A DNA stretch of 64,000 bases from Hyphomicrobium facile (GCF_900116175.1 NZ_FPCH01000003.1:806001-870000), one strand, 5' to 3'. Positions 19,081-29,046 are shown, numbered from the stretch's first letter. Notes: generated by a model from the sequence alone, not told the origin. Numbers and translations are program-made.

Positions 19081-19743
19081 CTATCGGCGCAGAAAGCGGA
19101 AATAATAGCGCCGGCGACCTTCCCGCACCGCCTTCGCCTCGTAGCGCGTTTCCGGCCAGTCGAGCGGGCGATCACGCCAATCGGCGGGGGTCGCTGCCTG
19201 CCATTCAAAGGCCGGTTCCGTCGCAAAAGCTTCAAGCATCGTGCGGGCATAGTCGCCGATATCGGTGCCGATGCGCAGTTCGGCGCCCGGCCGCATGACG
19301 CGCGCTAAAAGTTTCAGCAGGGAAGAATTAACCAGCCTGCGCTTTCGATGCTTTCGCTTCGGCCAGGGGTCCGGAAAGAGGATAAAGGCGCGATCGATCG
19401 TGCCCGGGGCGACGGACTTCAAAATTTCGCGCACGTCGCCCATGTGAACGCGCACGTTTTCCAAGTTTTCGGTGGTGACGGCGGTCAAAACCTTGATGAC
19501 GCCGTCCTCGAAGGGTTCGCAGCCGATCAGCGCAACGTCGCGGTTCTGGCGGGCCTGCCAGAGGAGGTGCTCGCCGCCGCCGAAGCCGATTTCGAGCCAA
19601 TTCTGCCGGAAGCCTTCCGGCGGCTTCGCGGGGTCAAACGAAAACCGGGGCAGATCTTCGCGCAAAAGCGAGACTTGGCGCGCGCTCGGCTTTCGCCCGC
19701 GCCTTCGTCCAAATGATCTCAATTCGTGGTCGTCGGCCGACAT
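19081..19743 (-). CDS. trmB: tRNA (guanine-N7-)-methyltransferase
   Basis: TrmB methylates G46 in the variable loop of tRNAs using SAM. The 220-residue protein has the class I methyltransferase motif LEIGFGGGEHLLWQAR, the GCEPFEDGVIKVL segment, and the family motif ILFPDPWPKRKHRKRRLVN. It follows metK, the SAM synthetase, separated by an intrinsic terminator; the pair is a common arrangement in alphaproteobacteria. The C-terminal end is Arg/Tyr-rich (EGRRRYYFRFLRR). Confidence 0.95.
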   Translation of the reverse strand: MSADDHELRSFGRRRGRKPSARQVSLLREDLPRFSFDPAKPPEGFRQNWLEIGFGGGEHLLWQARQNRDVALIGCEPFEDGVIKVLTAVTTENLENVRVHMGDVREILKSVAPGTIDRAFILFPDPWPKRKHRKRRLVNSSLLKLLARVMRPGAELRIGTDIGDYARTMLEAFATEPAFEWQAATPADWRDRPLDWPETRYEAKAVREGRRRYYFRFLRR

Positions 19744-19763
19744 TTGCGCGTTACATCACATCA

Positions 19764-19797
19764 AAAAGGAAAGGCGGCCGTTTGCGCAGCCGCCTTT
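19764..19797 (-). terminator. Intrinsic terminator after metK
   Basis: AAAGGCGGC and GCCGCCTTT form a 9-bp stem (arms 19770-19778 and 19789-19797, 10-base loop). On the minus strand it is followed by CC and TTTTT. It lies between metK and trmB. Confidence 0.85.
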
Positions 19798-19824
19798 GAA
19801 TCTCACAGGCCCGGTTCGTTAGCG

Positions 19825-21030
19825 TCAGGAAACGGCCTTGGCGATCTTGGCGGCAAGATCCGTTTTTTCCCACGAGAAGCCGCCGTCCTTTTCAGCCGGG
19901 CGGCCGAAATGTCCATAAGCGGAGGTGCGGGCATAGATCGGCTTGTTGAGATCGAGATGGCTGCGAATGCCGCGCGGCGTCAGATCCATGACTTCGCCGA
20001 GCACCTTCTCGATCGCGGCTTCATCGACTTTGCTCGTGCCGTGGGTATCGACGTAAATCGACAAAGGCTTGGCGACGCCGATGGCGTACGACAGCTGGAT
20101 CGTGCAGCGGTCCGCGATGCCCGACGCAACGACGTTCTTCGCGAGATAGCGCGCGGCGTACGCTGCGGAGCGGTCAACCTTCGTCGGATCCTTACCGGAG
20201 AATGCGCCGCCGCCGTGGGGCGCTGCGCCACCGTAGGTGTCGACGATTATCTTGCGGCCGGTCAGCCCGGTGTCGCCATCGGGGCCGCCGATGAAGAACT
20301 TGCCCGTCGGGTTGATGTGCCAAACGGTGTCTTTCGAAATCCAAGAGTCGGGGAGCGCCGCGCGGACGTAGGGTTCGACGATCTCGCGCACCTGACGCGA
20401 GCTCAAATCCTCGACGATGTGCTGGTGCGAGACGACGATCTGGGTGACACCAACCGGCTTGCCGTTCTCATAGCGAACGGTGACCTGGCTCTTGGCGTCC
20501 GGGCCGAGCTTAGCGGCATCGCCCTGCTTGGCTTTGCGGGCGATTGCGAGGTCGCGCAAAATGTTGTGTGCGTAGTAGATCGGCGCCGGCATCAATTCCG
20601 GCGTCTCGTTGCAGGCGTACCCGAACATGATGCCCTGGTCGCCCGCACCTTCTTCCTGGTTCGTCGGCTGCTTGGCGTCGACGCCGGCTGCAATGTCGGC
20701 CGACTGGGAATGCAACAGAACTTCGATGTTGCAGTTCGCCCAGTGGAAGCCTTCCTGCTCGTAGCCGATATCCTTGATGGCTTTGCGCGTCAGGTCCTCG
20801 ATGGCGGCGACGGTTACGCTTTTGGGGCCGCGCGATTCACCGGCGATGACGACACGGTTCGTCGTCGCGAGCGTTTCGCAGGCGGCGCGGATGCTCCACG
20901 GGTCGAGGCCTTCCTTGGCGCCTTCGCGATAGAACGCGTCGACGACTTCATCGGAAATGCGATCGCAGACTTTGTCCGGGTGACCTTCAGAGACGGATTC
21001 ACTCGTGAAAAGGAAGGACTTGCGCGCCAC
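19825..21030 (-). CDS. metK: S-adenosylmethionine synthetase
   Basis: MetK makes SAM from ATP and methionine. The 401-residue protein starts at a GTG with GGGGG a few bases upstream. Motifs: [35 protein letters not shown] (ATP site), [20 protein letters not shown] and the P-loop-like [19 protein letters not shown]. Next to it is trmB, a SAM user. The leader carries a hairpin and two direct repeats, so expression may be regulated. No SAM riboswitch of a class I could recognise was found. Confidence 0.98.
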   Translation of the reverse strand: MARKSFLFTSESVSEGHPDKVCDRISDEVVDAFYREGAKEGLDPWSIRAACETLATTNRVVIAGESRGPKSVTVAAIEDLTRKAIKDIGYEQEGFHWANCNIEVLLHSQSADIAAGVDAKQPTNQEEGAGDQGIMFGYACNETPELMPAPIYYAHNILRDLAIARKAKQGDAAKLGPDAKSQVTVRYENGKPVGVTQIVVSHQHIVEDLSSRQVREIVEPYVRAALPDSWISKDTVWHINPTGKFFIGGPDGDTGLTGRKIIVDTYGGAAPHGGGAFSGKDPTKVDRSAAYAARYLAKNVVASGIADRCTIQLSYAIGVAKPLSIYVDTHGTSKVDEAAIEKVLGEVMDLTPRGIRSHLDLNKPIYARTSAYGHFGRPAEKDGGFSWEKTDLAAKIAKAVS

Positions 21031-21097
21031 TGTGGCCCCCGTGTTGAAAAATTAGGTCTCGGCGATCGTTGCCGGTTGTCTTCGAATGCCTGTCATG

Positions 21098-21119
21098 CCG
21101 GCCGCTTGAAAAGCGCCGG
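21098..21119. promoter_or_regulatory. Hairpin in the metK leader
   Basis: CCGGCCGCTT and AAGCGCCGG pair with one bulged base around a GAA loop, about 70-90 bases before the metK start. It has no U tract on the transcribed strand, so it is not a standard terminator. It could be a leader structure, or a weak plus-strand signal. Confidence 0.35.
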
Positions 21120-21168
21120 TTTGTCGCAATCTTGGTGGATTCGGTCAAGCCAGCGCGTGCGGCCGCGC

Positions 21169-21209
21169 GCCAAACTGGCCGCGACCTAGCGACCCTTCTG
21201 CCAAACTGG
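21169..21209. repeat. Two direct repeats GCCAAACTGG upstream of metK
   Basis: GCCAAACTGG occurs at 21169-21178 and again at 21200-21209. The offset is 31 bases, close to three DNA turns. Each has the CCA...TGG ends of a short dyad. They lie between phrR and metK and could be binding sites for a regulator such as the PhrR-like protein encoded just upstream. That is inference only. Confidence 0.45.
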
Positions 21210-21245
21210 AGGCTCAGCCGAATATCGAAGTGCTCAAGCTCCGCT

Positions 21246-21713
21246 TCAGCTTTCTTCGCCAGCCAGCGCGCGAACGAGATCGACGATCGAGCGGCGCACC
21301 TTCGGATCTGTGATACGCGCGAAGGCTTTGTTCAGCTCGAGCCCTTCGCGCGTGCCAAGAAAGTCGACGACATAGCTTTCGTCGGGCTGGGTCTCAGCAA
21401 AGCCTGGCATCTGAACGCTTGCGGCGTGGGCGCCCAGCGGGGCCTCGTCGTAGAAGAACTGCACCGGTACGCCGAGAACGCGGGCGAGATCGAACAGCCG
21501 GCTCGCGCCGATGCGGTTGACGCCCTTCTCGTATTTTTGGACTTGCTGGAATGTCAGTCCGAGATGCTCGCCAAGTTTTTCCTGGCTCATCCCGAGAAGC
21601 ATCCGCCGCAGTCTCACGCGTGAGCCGACATGGACGTCCATCGGATTAGCGCGACGAGAACCTTTCGGCGTTTCTTCGCTTGTTTCGTCTTCGATAGATA
21701 TTTCGTTCACCAT
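21246..21713 (-). CDS. phrR: XRE-family transcriptional regulator, PhrR/PraR-like
   Basis: From the ATG at 21713 it has 155 residues. The helix-turn-helix is VHVGSRVRLRRMLLGMSQEK and LGLTFQQVQKYEKGVNRIG, followed by ASRLFDLARVLGVPVQFFY, the signature of the PhrR/PraR group of rhizobial regulators. The C-terminal third (DFLGTREGLELNKAFARITD) is also conserved in that group. In Sinorhizobium medicae phrR is a pH-responsive gene next to actA (lnt), and here too lnt is directly upstream in the transcript. The frame is open to 21755, which would add 14 residues. Target genes are unknown; metK is the next gene. Confidence 0.75.
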   Translation of the reverse strand: MVNEISIEDETSEETPKGSRRANPMDVHVGSRVRLRRMLLGMSQEKLGEHLGLTFQQVQKYEKGVNRIGASRLFDLARVLGVPVQFFYDEAPLGAHAASVQMPGFAETQPDESYVVDFLGTREGLELNKAFARITDPKVRRSIVDLVRALAGEES

Positions 21714-21825
21714 CACGCGTACAGCCACCAGTTCCCATCGAGAAAGGCTCTGCACTTCCTAGGTGCACGGGAGACGGGCGTCAATGTTTGACCGCCTCCG
21801 CGACAAGTTGACTTCAACACTTTGA

Positions 21826-23451
21826 TTAACGACCATTTTTCCGAAATCGGAAAGCGGCCCCCGCGAAAGCTGCCAGAATGAGCGCCAAGGTCCAGTCGCC
21901 AAGCCTTGCGTAGAGAGGCGGAGAAATGGCCTCCGGCAGGGCGCTATCTATCTGACCCCGCACATCCAATCCCAGCGATTGGAGCGTGCGTCCGTAGGGG
22001 TCGACGACGCTGGAAATGCCGTTATTCGCCGCCCTGACGAGGGGGACGCCCTCCTCCACGGCGCGAACCCGCGACTGGTGGAAGTGTTGGTAGGGGCCGG
22101 TCGATGCGCCGAACCAGCCGTCGTTCGTGACATTCATCAGAACGCCCGGCCTTTGGCTTCCCTGGACTATGTTTCCGGGAAAGAGGGCCTCGTAGCAGAC
22201 GAGGCCCAAAGCGGGCGGCAGGCCCGGAATCGTCATCAGCGGCCGGGGCTCCGGGCCGACCGCAAACGAACCGCGGCCGTGCGTGAGCTTTTGGATGCCG
22301 ACCTTGGAAAGCGCGGCTTCCAAGGGCACATATTCGCCGAACGGGACCAAATTGATCTTGTCGTAGGTCGCCAGCGGTTCGGCGCGCTCGTTCAAGACCA
22401 GGATGCTGTTCAGCGCGCGGGCATCGGGTGCAGCGGCTGTGCCGGGGGCTGGTGACGGGTCGTGGCGGAGGGCGCCCGTGATGAGCGTCGTTCCCGGGGG
22501 CAGAATATTCGCCAGAATGTCGAGGGCGACGGGCGCTTCCAGCGGGAAGAAGGGCATGGCCGCTTCCGGCCAGATGAGGTGCGTGATTCCCTGAAGCGAA
22601 TCCTTCTCTCCCGCCGGGTTTTCGAGCGAGAGCGCGATGTGATCGTCGAAGATGCGGCGCTGATATTCCGACATCCATTTTTCGCGCTGGGGAACGCTCG
22701 GCTGTACGATCCGGAGCTTTACATCGGGCACAAACGTTTGCGGCGCCGCTAATCGCCAGAGGCCATAGGCGAGGAGGAGGCCGATGGGCACTGCTGCGAG
22801 CGCTGCGGCGGCACCGATCTTCCGCAGCGAAAGCGGACCGCGGCTGTCGCCGAGTGCCACGAGCGGCGCCGGGAATACGAACAGCGCGATTGCGGTCAGC
22901 CCATAGGCGCCGAAGAGCGCCGCGCTCTGCATCAGCGGCAGAGGGTACGTCAGCGCATAACCGACGAGGTTCCAGGGGAACCCGGTCAGGATATGTCCGC
23001 GCAGCCATTCGGCGACGGCAAGCGCTATGGCGAAGACGAAAACGCGGCCGATGCCTTCGCACCAGAAGACGCGCGCGGCTGCGGCGGCGAGACCCCAGAA
23101 CAGCGCAAGCCCTGCGGGCAATAGCGTCACTGCGAACGGCAGGAGCCACGCAAACTTGTCGGCTTCCACAAGGAAGGCTTCGCCGATCCAGAAGAGATTG
23201 AAAAAGAAATAGCCGAAGCCGAACGCCCAACCGGCTGTGAATGCGCGACGCCAATTGGTGCTGCCGTCGATGAGCCACACGAAGACGGGCAACGTCAGGA
23301 AGAGAATCGGGAAGGCGAAAATCGGCGCGAACGACAGCGCCGAAAGTCCGCCTGCAACGAAGGCTGCGAGCATTCGCCGCCAGCCGCGAAGCGCCATTAT
23401 ACCGGTGCGAATGCCCGATATCCGCTGCGGATTTGCGATTGTGGCGTCCAT
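21826..23451 (-). CDS. lnt: Apolipoprotein N-acyltransferase
   Basis: Lnt transfers the third acyl chain to the N-terminal cysteine of lipoproteins in the inner membrane. The 541-residue protein has about seven or eight membrane helices in the first half and one at the end, with a nitrilase-like domain between. The catalytic triad is visible: Glu in HLIWPEAAMPFFP, Lys in TYDKINLVPFGEYVPL and Cys in GLVCYEALFPGNI. The ATG overlaps the corC stop in a TGATG, so translation is coupled. This is actA in Sinorhizobium, needed for acid tolerance. Confidence 0.95.
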   Translation of the reverse strand: MDATIANPQRISGIRTGIMALRGWRRMLAAFVAGGLSALSFAPIFAFPILFLTLPVFVWLIDGSTNWRRAFTAGWAFGFGYFFFNLFWIGEAFLVEADKFAWLLPFAVTLLPAGLALFWGLAAAAARVFWCEGIGRVFVFAIALAVAEWLRGHILTGFPWNLVGYALTYPLPLMQSAALFGAYGLTAIALFVFPAPLVALGDSRGPLSLRKIGAAAALAAVPIGLLLAYGLWRLAAPQTFVPDVKLRIVQPSVPQREKWMSEYQRRIFDDHIALSLENPAGEKDSLQGITHLIWPEAAMPFFPLEAPVALDILANILPPGTTLITGALRHDPSPAPGTAAAPDARALNSILVLNERAEPLATYDKINLVPFGEYVPLEAALSKVGIQKLTHGRGSFAVGPEPRPLMTIPGLPPALGLVCYEALFPGNIVQGSQRPGVLMNVTNDGWFGASTGPYQHFHQSRVRAVEEGVPLVRAANNGISSVVDPYGRTLQSLGLDVRGQIDSALPEAISPPLYARLGDWTLALILAAFAGAAFRFRKNGR

Positions 23452-24500
23452 CACGCCTTCGGCGTTTCAGGCAAAGACTTCGTGTTGGTGACGGGCGCGC
23501 GCGGCGGATGGACCTTGAGTTTTTTCACGCGCCGGGGATCGGCGTCGAGCACTTCGAACTCAACACCGGTCGGGTGACGGATGAGTTCGCCGCGCGCCGG
23601 GACGCGCCCGAGCATCGAGAAGATCAAACCGCCGATCGTGTCGACTTCGGTCTCTTCGTCATCGGGCACCAGCTTTACGCCGAGATGCTTCTCAAGCTCT
23701 TCTATCGGCGTGCGGGCGACGGCGACGATGCCGAGCTTCGGATCGACGACGATGTTGGTTTCCTCGTCATCGTCGTGCTCGTCCTCGATGTTGCCGACGA
23801 CCTGTTCGATCAGGTCCTCGATCGTGACGAGGCCATCGGTGCCGCCGTACTCGTCGACGACGAGGGCCATGTGGATGCGCGTCGACTGCATTCGGATGAG
23901 CAGATCGACTGCGGGCATTGACGGCGGCACATAGAGGATCTGCCGGCGAATTTTTACCGTCGTGATGGGACGGCTGAGATCGACGCTTCTGAGATCGAAC
24001 AAATTAGCCGCGGGCTTCTCGGCGTCCGGATCGGTCTTGGCATTTTTGACGGGCTGCCCCGTCGCTTCCGCCATTAGCCAACGAAGCACATCCTTGATGT
24101 GAATCATGCCGCGCGGATCGTCGAGCGTTTCGCGGAAGAGCGGTATGCGCGAGACGCCGGCCTCATTGAATGTCTGAAGGAGCTCGGAGATCGGCTCGTC
24201 CTCGTCGAGGGCGGTGATATCCGCGCGCGGGATCATCAGCGACGCGACGCGGCTCGAGCCGAAGCGCAGGAGCCGTTCGAGCATTTTGCGTTCGGCGTCG
24301 GTGAAGTTCGCCGAAGTGCCGGTCTTGAGAGCGCCCTCGAGTGCGTCGCGGACATTCTGGGGCACGACAAGTCCAAGCTTGGCGCGAACCGTCTGCAGCC
24401 AGCCGTGCGGACCGAAGGATCGACTGTCGTCGTCTAGGGTGTCGGACACTGTCTTATGCTGTGTGTTGTCGGTCATGGCCATGGGTGGAAGTCCGGTCAC
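23451..24500 (-). CDS. corC: CorC/HlyC-type CBS-domain protein (YbeX)
   Basis: The 349-residue protein has two CBS domains ([38 protein letters not shown] and [20 protein letters not shown]) and a C-terminal CorC_HlyC domain ([20 protein letters not shown]). There are no membrane helices, which fits the soluble YbeX form linked to magnesium/cobalt efflux and, in E. coli, to ribosome metabolism. An acidic run ([10 protein letters not shown]) separates the halves. It starts at a GTG that overlaps the ybeY stop by four bases; ATGs at 24482 and 24476 are alternatives. The order phoH-ybeY-corC-lnt is widely conserved. Confidence 0.9.
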   Translation of the reverse strand: MTGLPPMAMTDNTQHKTVSDTLDDDSRSFGPHGWLQTVRAKLGLVVPQNVRDALEGALKTGTSANFTDAERKMLERLLRFGSSRVASLMIPRADITALDEDEPISELLQTFNEAGVSRIPLFRETLDDPRGMIHIKDVLRWLMAEATGQPVKNAKTDPDAEKPAANLFDLRSVDLSRPITTVKIRRQILYVPPSMPAVDLLIRMQSTRIHMALVVDEYGGTDGLVTIEDLIEQVVGNIEDEHDDDEETNIVVDPKLGIVAVARTPIEELEKHLGVKLVPDDEETEVDTIGGLIFSMLGRVPARGELIRHPTGVEFEVLDADPRRVKKLKVHPPRAPVTNTKSLPETPKA

Positions 24501-25009
24501 TCATTTGTACCGGTTTCCAGTGCGCCCGTGTAGGGATTTGCAACGCCCAATTTAGAAAGTATTTCAATTTCAATGGTTTCCATACGTTCCGCGTCCGCGG
24601 TCGTCTCGTGATCATAACCTAAAAGATGCAACACGCCATGCACCACCAAGTGTTGCACATGGTGTTCGAACGGCACGCCCTGTTCCAGGGCTTCGCGTTC
24701 AACGGTTTCCAACGCCATGATGATATCGCCGAGCTGGGCGTCAGAAGCGTCGCCGCCAGCTGGAAAAGACAATACATTCGTGGGCTTAGCTTTGCCGCGG
24801 AAACGTTCGTTGAGATCGGCGACGATGGCGTCGGAGGATAGGGCGATGGTCACGAACGCCGTTTGCAAGCCGTCGCTGCCCGCGAGAATTGCCGCGCGGG
24901 CGGCGTCCTCGATGACGCCATCCAGGTTGCTGACGCGTGACCAGTCGCCGTCATCTTCGACGATTTCGATCTCGAAGACCGGAGCAGATACTTTTTCAGA
25001 CGGCGGCAT
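24497..25009 (-). CDS. ybeY: Endoribonuclease/rRNA maturation factor YbeY
   Basis: YbeY is a metal-dependent RNase acting in 16S rRNA maturation and ribosome quality control. The 170-residue protein has the signature zinc motif [20 protein letters not shown], with the three conserved histidines in H-G-x-L-H-x5-H arrangement, and [11 protein letters not shown] upstream. It lies between phoH and corC with a 12-base gap and a 4-base overlap. Confidence 0.95.
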   Translation of the reverse strand: MPPSEKVSAPVFEIEIVEDDGDWSRVSNLDGVIEDAARAAILAGSDGLQTAFVTIALSSDAIVADLNERFRGKAKPTNVLSFPAGGDASDAQLGDIIMALETVEREALEQGVPFEHHVQHLVVHGVLHLLGYDHETTADAERMETIEIEILSKLGVANPYTGALETGTNE

Positions 25010-25021
25010 GGGTTTTTGGAG

Positions 25022-26113
25022 TCAGATGTCCTTCGGCCGATCGTAGGCATCGACGATCTTGGCGACAAGATCACGACGGACGATATCGCCGGCGAGGAAC
25101 CGCACGATCGAGATGTCGTCCACATCGCCGAGCAGATCGACGGCTTCGACGAGACCCGACTTCGTTCCCGGCGGTAGATCGATCTGCGACGGATCGCCCG
25201 TCACGACCATTTTCGATCCTTCGCCGATGCGGGTCAGAAACATCTTCATCTGCATGCTGGTCGTGTTCTGGGCTTCGTCGAGAATGACGAAAGCGTTGGC
25301 CAGTGTACGGCCACGCATGAACGCCAGCGGCGCAACTTCGATGACGCCGGTTTCGATATCGCGCTCGACCTTTTCGGGCGGCAGAACATCATAAAGGGCA
25401 TCGTAGAGCGGCCTCAGATATGGGTCGACCTTGTCGCGCATGTCGCCTGGCAGAAAACCGAGGCGCTCGCCTGCTTCGACGGCGGGACGCGAAAGGATGA
25501 TGCGCTCGACAAGCCCGCGTTCGAGGCACTGGGCTGCGAAAGCAACGGCGAGATAGGTCTTGCCGGTGCCTGCCGGTCCGAGACCGAATACGAGGTCGTG
25601 CTTATCGATGGAGCGGATATAGGTGCTTTGTGTCGGCGTGCGCGCTTTGACGACGCGGCGGCGCGTGGCGACTTGGGCTTGTCCCTCGGACGCGGTTCCT
25701 TCGGCGCGGGCATGACGGATCAGCCCGTCGATATCGCCGGGGCCGATCGTTTCGCCTTTTGCAATTCGGGAATAGAGGCGTTCCAGCACACTTCGCGCAT
25801 TGGCGCAGGACGTTGCCGGTCCCGTCAGGATGACGACGTTGCCGTGGGCATGCGCGTCGATACCTAAACGGTCTTCTATGAGGGCCAGGTGGCTGTCGTA
25901 TTCCCCAAGCAACTGCGTGAGCAGCCGATTGTCTTCAAAGGGTACAACGACGCGAGCATCTTCGAATTCCGGCTTATTGGGCCGTTTCGAGGCCGACGCG
26001 GAGGACCCGCGGAATGCTGCCAATCCTGACACTCCCTTGCTGGTTGCTCGTGCTCTTCTAGCCGTATCTCTCAAATTCGAATCGACCACTATCCCAACGT
26101 TAGCATGTGACAA
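25022..26113 (-). CDS. phoH: PhoH-family ATPase (YbeZ)
   Basis: The 363-residue protein has the PhoH AAA-like ATPase with Walker A GPAGTGKTYLAVAFA and Walker B ANAFVILDEAQNTT, and TRIGEGSKMVVTGDPSQIDL after it. The N-terminal part is a KH-like region (GPATSCANARSVLERLYSRI). The family is thought to act with YbeY in RNA metabolism, and ybeY is the next gene. An upstream GTG/TTG start might trim or extend the basic N-terminus. Confidence 0.92.
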   Translation of the reverse strand: MSHANVGIVVDSNLRDTARRARATSKGVSGLAAFRGSSASASKRPNKPEFEDARVVVPFEDNRLLTQLLGEYDSHLALIEDRLGIDAHAHGNVVILTGPATSCANARSVLERLYSRIAKGETIGPGDIDGLIRHARAEGTASEGQAQVATRRRVVKARTPTQSTYIRSIDKHDLVFGLGPAGTGKTYLAVAFAAQCLERGLVERIILSRPAVEAGERLGFLPGDMRDKVDPYLRPLYDALYDVLPPEKVERDIETGVIEVAPLAFMRGRTLANAFVILDEAQNTTSMQMKMFLTRIGEGSKMVVTGDPSQIDLPPGTKSGLVEAVDLLGDVDDISIVRFLAGDIVRRDLVAKIVDAYDRPKDI

Positions 26114-26190
26114 AGAGGTTCGGCATGCTCCGGTGTGGTTAACGCACAGCCAACCTCAAACGACAACCGATCTGGATCAGTATAACCCGC

Positions 26191-27540
26191 TTATGCTGCA
26201 GGTATGACACCTGACAGGCTGACGCGCCGGGTTTCCGTTACCGCCACGTTGGCCGTCCGGCCTGTGAAATTGCCATCTCCTACCGCATGGACAAGCTGTA
26301 GATAGGGTGACCTGCCGATGAATTCACCTGGGTTGCGCCCAGGGCGCTCGAAAAGCACAGGCATGGTGCTTCCGAGCGTCTTGGCGTTGAAGGCGCCCTG
26401 CTGCTCATCCAGCAGTGCCTGGAGCCGATGCAGCCGCCCGGTCTTCACGTCCTCGGGCACCTGGACTTCGAGGCTGGCGGCGGGCGTTCCGGGCCGCGGG
26501 CTGTATTTGAACGAAAAGGCCTGAGCAAAGCCGACGGCCTTTACGAGCGCGATCGTCTCTTCGGCGTCTTCTTCGGTTTCGCCGGGGAAGCCGACGATGA
26601 AATCGCTCGATAGGGCGATATCCGGCCTGGCCGCGCGAACGCGTGCGATCAGATCGATGTATTCCGCGGCGCGATGCTTGCGGTTCATGGCCCTCAGCAT
26701 GCGGTCGGAGCCGGACTGCACGGGGAGGTGCAGGAACGGCATGAGCTGCGGCACCTCGGCGTGCGCGGCGATCAGATCGTCGCTCATGTCGCGCGGGTGG
26801 CTCGTCATGTAGCGAATGCGTTCGATGCCGTCGATATCGGCCAGCCTGCGGATCAATTCCGCGAGGCCCACGGCGCGTCCCGATGGGGCATCGCCATGAT
26901 AGGCGTTGACGTTCTGGCCGAGGAGAACCAGCTCTTTTGCGCCTGCAGCTGCAAGCTCTCGCGCTTCCGCTTCGAGCTTGGCGACGGGACGGGAAAACTC
27001 CGCGCCGCGCGTATAGGGCACCACGCAGAACGTGCAGAACTTGTCGCAACCTTCCTGGACAGTGAGAAACGCCGACGGCGAAGAGATGCGGCGCGGCGCC
27101 TTCATCGCGGTGAATTTCTCGTCGCCCGGAAATTCCGTTTCGACGATGCGCTCGCTTTTGGTTTCGGCGCGGACGATCAGCTCAGGCAACCGATGATAGC
27201 TTTGCGGCCCGATGACGAGATCGACCGCGGGTTGACGCCTCGTGATCTCCGATCCTTCGGCCTGAGCGACGCAGCCGGCGACCGCAATCACCGTTTCCTT
27301 GCCGTCGCGTTTGCGCGTGTCCTTGATGTCGCGGATGCGCCCCAGATCGGAATAGACTTTTTCGGCGGCTTTCTCGCGGATGTGGCAGGTATTCAGGATC
27401 ACCAGATCGGCATTGCCCACGTCATCGGTCTGGCTGTAGCCGTCGCGCGCTAAGGCCTCCGCCATGCGCTCGCTGTCGTAGACGTTCATCTGACAGCCGA
27501 ACGTCTTCAGAAAATAGGTTTTCGTGTTTGCGCGCTGCAC
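26191..27540 (-). CDS. miaB: tRNA-2-methylthio-N6-dimethylallyladenosine synthase
   Basis: MiaB is a radical-SAM enzyme that methylthiolates i6A37 in tRNAs. It has 449 residues and starts at a GTG. Order: UPF0004 domain ([37 protein letters not shown]), radical SAM core ([17 protein letters not shown], with the CxxxCxxC cysteines) and TRAM domain ([20 protein letters not shown]). All six cluster-binding cysteines are present. It lies between plsC and phoH, about 75 bases from plsC and 77 from phoH. Confidence 0.96.
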   Translation of the reverse strand: MQRANTKTYFLKTFGCQMNVYDSERMAEALARDGYSQTDDVGNADLVILNTCHIREKAAEKVYSDLGRIRDIKDTRKRDGKETVIAVAGCVAQAEGSEITRRQPAVDLVIGPQSYHRLPELIVRAETKSERIVETEFPGDEKFTAMKAPRRISSPSAFLTVQEGCDKFCTFCVVPYTRGAEFSRPVAKLEAEARELAAAGAKELVLLGQNVNAYHGDAPSGRAVGLAELIRRLADIDGIERIRYMTSHPRDMSDDLIAAHAEVPQLMPFLHLPVQSGSDRMLRAMNRKHRAAEYIDLIARVRAARPDIALSSDFIVGFPGETEEDAEETIALVKAVGFAQAFSFKYSPRPGTPAASLEVQVPEDVKTGRLHRLQALLDEQQGAFNAKTLGSTMPVLFERPGRNPGEFIGRSPYLQLVHAVGDGNFTGRTANVAVTETRRVSLSGVIPAA

Positions 27541-27614
27541 GTGAATAGCCGGCTCGAAATGGTGTTATTTGCTCATGAACTCGTAGGACCAGCGCATAGC
27601 ATAGAAAGACGCGC

Positions 27615-28496
27615 TTATGTCCATTTCTCGCTGCGGGCCTGCGGCAATGCGAGCTTTTGCCGGCGGCTTTCCTGAGACGGTTCGACGGGAACGAGGCCGG
27701 GATCGCCCGGGCGGCCGCGGAGGATGCCGAGAACATCAGTACGGATCGCCCGTTCGGTCTTCAGGGCCAAATCCTTGCGGTCCTTGAATTCGCTCAGGGG
27801 AACCGGTGCTCCGACCTTGATCGTGACCGTTATCGGCCCCGATTGCAAAACGCCCCAGGCGTGCGACGTCATCTCCATGTCGCCGTACCAGCCGATGCGT
27901 GGGCGGTCGGCGCGCGTCAACGGAATGCCGCGGACGTGGGTATAAACGACGGCTGCGGTCTGGACGACGACCTGCGGGTCCGACGGCGCGGCCGCGCCCG
28001 AGACGGCTCCAAACAGCGACGTTTTGAACGGGAGCACGCGATTGCCGTCGCTCGACGTTCCCTCGGCGAAGAGAACGATCGTGTCGCCCTCTTTCAGCCG
28101 CGTCATGATTTCGGCTGCGGCATCGCCTGTTGCCTGCCGTCGCGTCCGATCGACGAATACGGAGCGCTGCAGGCGCGCAAGCGCTGAGACGAAGGGCCAG
28201 CCCCCGACTTCCAGCTTGGCGACGAACGAAACGGGCGCAAGTGCCGAGAGCACGGGGATGTCGAGCCAGGACGTATGATTGCAAACGAGGAGCACGGGCG
28301 CGTCTTCGACGACCGCGCCATCGATCTCGAGCGTTATCCCGAGTATCCGGCAAACTTGGTTGTGGTACCAATTCGGAAAGCGCCGTGCGGCTTTGGGGGC
28401 GATCTTCAACAGGAGTGCCTGCACCGGCATCAGCGGCACGGTGAAGCCCAAGAAAGCTGCGAGTACGGCTGAGGCGCGAAGTGAGCCGTTTGCCAT
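27615..28496 (-). CDS. plsC: 1-acyl-sn-glycerol-3-phosphate acyltransferase (PlsC-like)
   Basis: The 293-residue protein from the ATG at 28496 has an N-terminal membrane helix, the HX4D motif in CNHTSWLDIPVLSAL and the FAEGTSSDGNRVLPFK motif. These are the acyltransferase active-site blocks. The family makes phosphatidic acid from lysophosphatidic acid. Alternatively it may be the OlsA enzyme that finishes ornithine lipids, since an OlsB-type gene is in the same window. It begins 7 bases after the fur/mur gene. The tail is basic and Gln-rich (ESRRQKLALPQARSEKW). Confidence 0.83.
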   Translation of the reverse strand: MANGSLRASAVLAAFLGFTVPLMPVQALLLKIAPKAARRFPNWYHNQVCRILGITLEIDGAVVEDAPVLLVCNHTSWLDIPVLSALAPVSFVAKLEVGGWPFVSALARLQRSVFVDRTRRQATGDAAAEIMTRLKEGDTIVLFAEGTSSDGNRVLPFKTSLFGAVSGAAAPSDPQVVVQTAAVVYTHVRGIPLTRADRPRIGWYGDMEMTSHAWGVLQSGPITVTIKVGAPVPLSEFKDRKDLALKTERAIRTDVLGILRGRPGDPGLVPVEPSQESRRQKLALPQARSEKWT

Positions 28497-28503
28497 TGCG
28501 TCG

Positions 28504-28959
28504 CTAGCCTTTCCGGTTCGAAGGCTTCTTCTTCGCGAGCGGCACGCCATAAAGTTCCAGCCGATGGCCGACCAGCTCGAAACCGAGTTCGCGTGCGATG
28601 CGCTCCTGCAGCTCCTCGATTTCGGGATTCGAAAATTCGATCACACGGCCGCTCTCGATGTCGACGAGATGATCGTGATGCTCGCGCGGCGCCGCTTCGT
28701 AGCGTCCACGGCCGTGGCCGAATTCGTGCCGTTCGAGAATGCCTTTCGCGGAAAACAGCTTGAGCGTGCGATAAACTGTCGAGAGCGAAATTCTGCGATC
28801 GATCGTATGGGCGCGGCGATGCACCTCTTCGACGTCGGGATGATCGGTGGCGGACGAGAGCACCTGGGCGATGACGCGGCGTTGGCCCGTCATTCGCAGT
28901 CCGCATTCCGCGCATCGCGATTCGATAGACGTCTCGGATTTCGCGGCCGGCAGGGTCAT
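28504..28959 (-). CDS. Fur/Mur-family metal-responsive repressor
   Basis: The 151-residue protein has the Fur winged helix (GLRMTGQRRVIAQVLSSATD, RISLSTVYRTLKLFSAKGI) and the metal-binding REHHDHLVDIESGRVIEF, with EIEELQERIARELGFEL after. The usual C-terminal CxxC pair is absent. It has instead an N-terminal CAEC (residues 16-19) in front of the DNA-binding domain. In rhizobia the protein in this place acts as Mur, a manganese-dependent repressor; iron control is taken by Irr, which is also in this window. Mur is therefore the likelier role, though this is inference. It follows rimI in the run. Confidence 0.85.
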   Translation of the reverse strand: MTLPAAKSETSIESRCAECGLRMTGQRRVIAQVLSSATDHPDVEEVHRRAHTIDRRISLSTVYRTLKLFSAKGILERHEFGHGRGRYEAAPREHHDHLVDIESGRVIEFSNPEIEELQERIARELGFELVGHRLELYGVPLAKKKPSNRKG

Positions 28960-29046
28960 AGCGATTAGGCTTTGGCTTAAGGGCGACTATTCCTCGTCGC
29001 CGGAGTATGGCCGGGTTATAGGCAGTGACAAGGCTGCGCGTCTACA

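Noticed and set aside
19726-21189. 487-residue plus-strand ORF over metK
   Set aside because: Mirror frame of metK with no recognisable domain.
21031-21245. SAM-II, SAM/SAH or similar riboswitch before metK
   Set aside because: None of the consensus elements I know could be placed. A covariance-model search would be needed and was not possible here.
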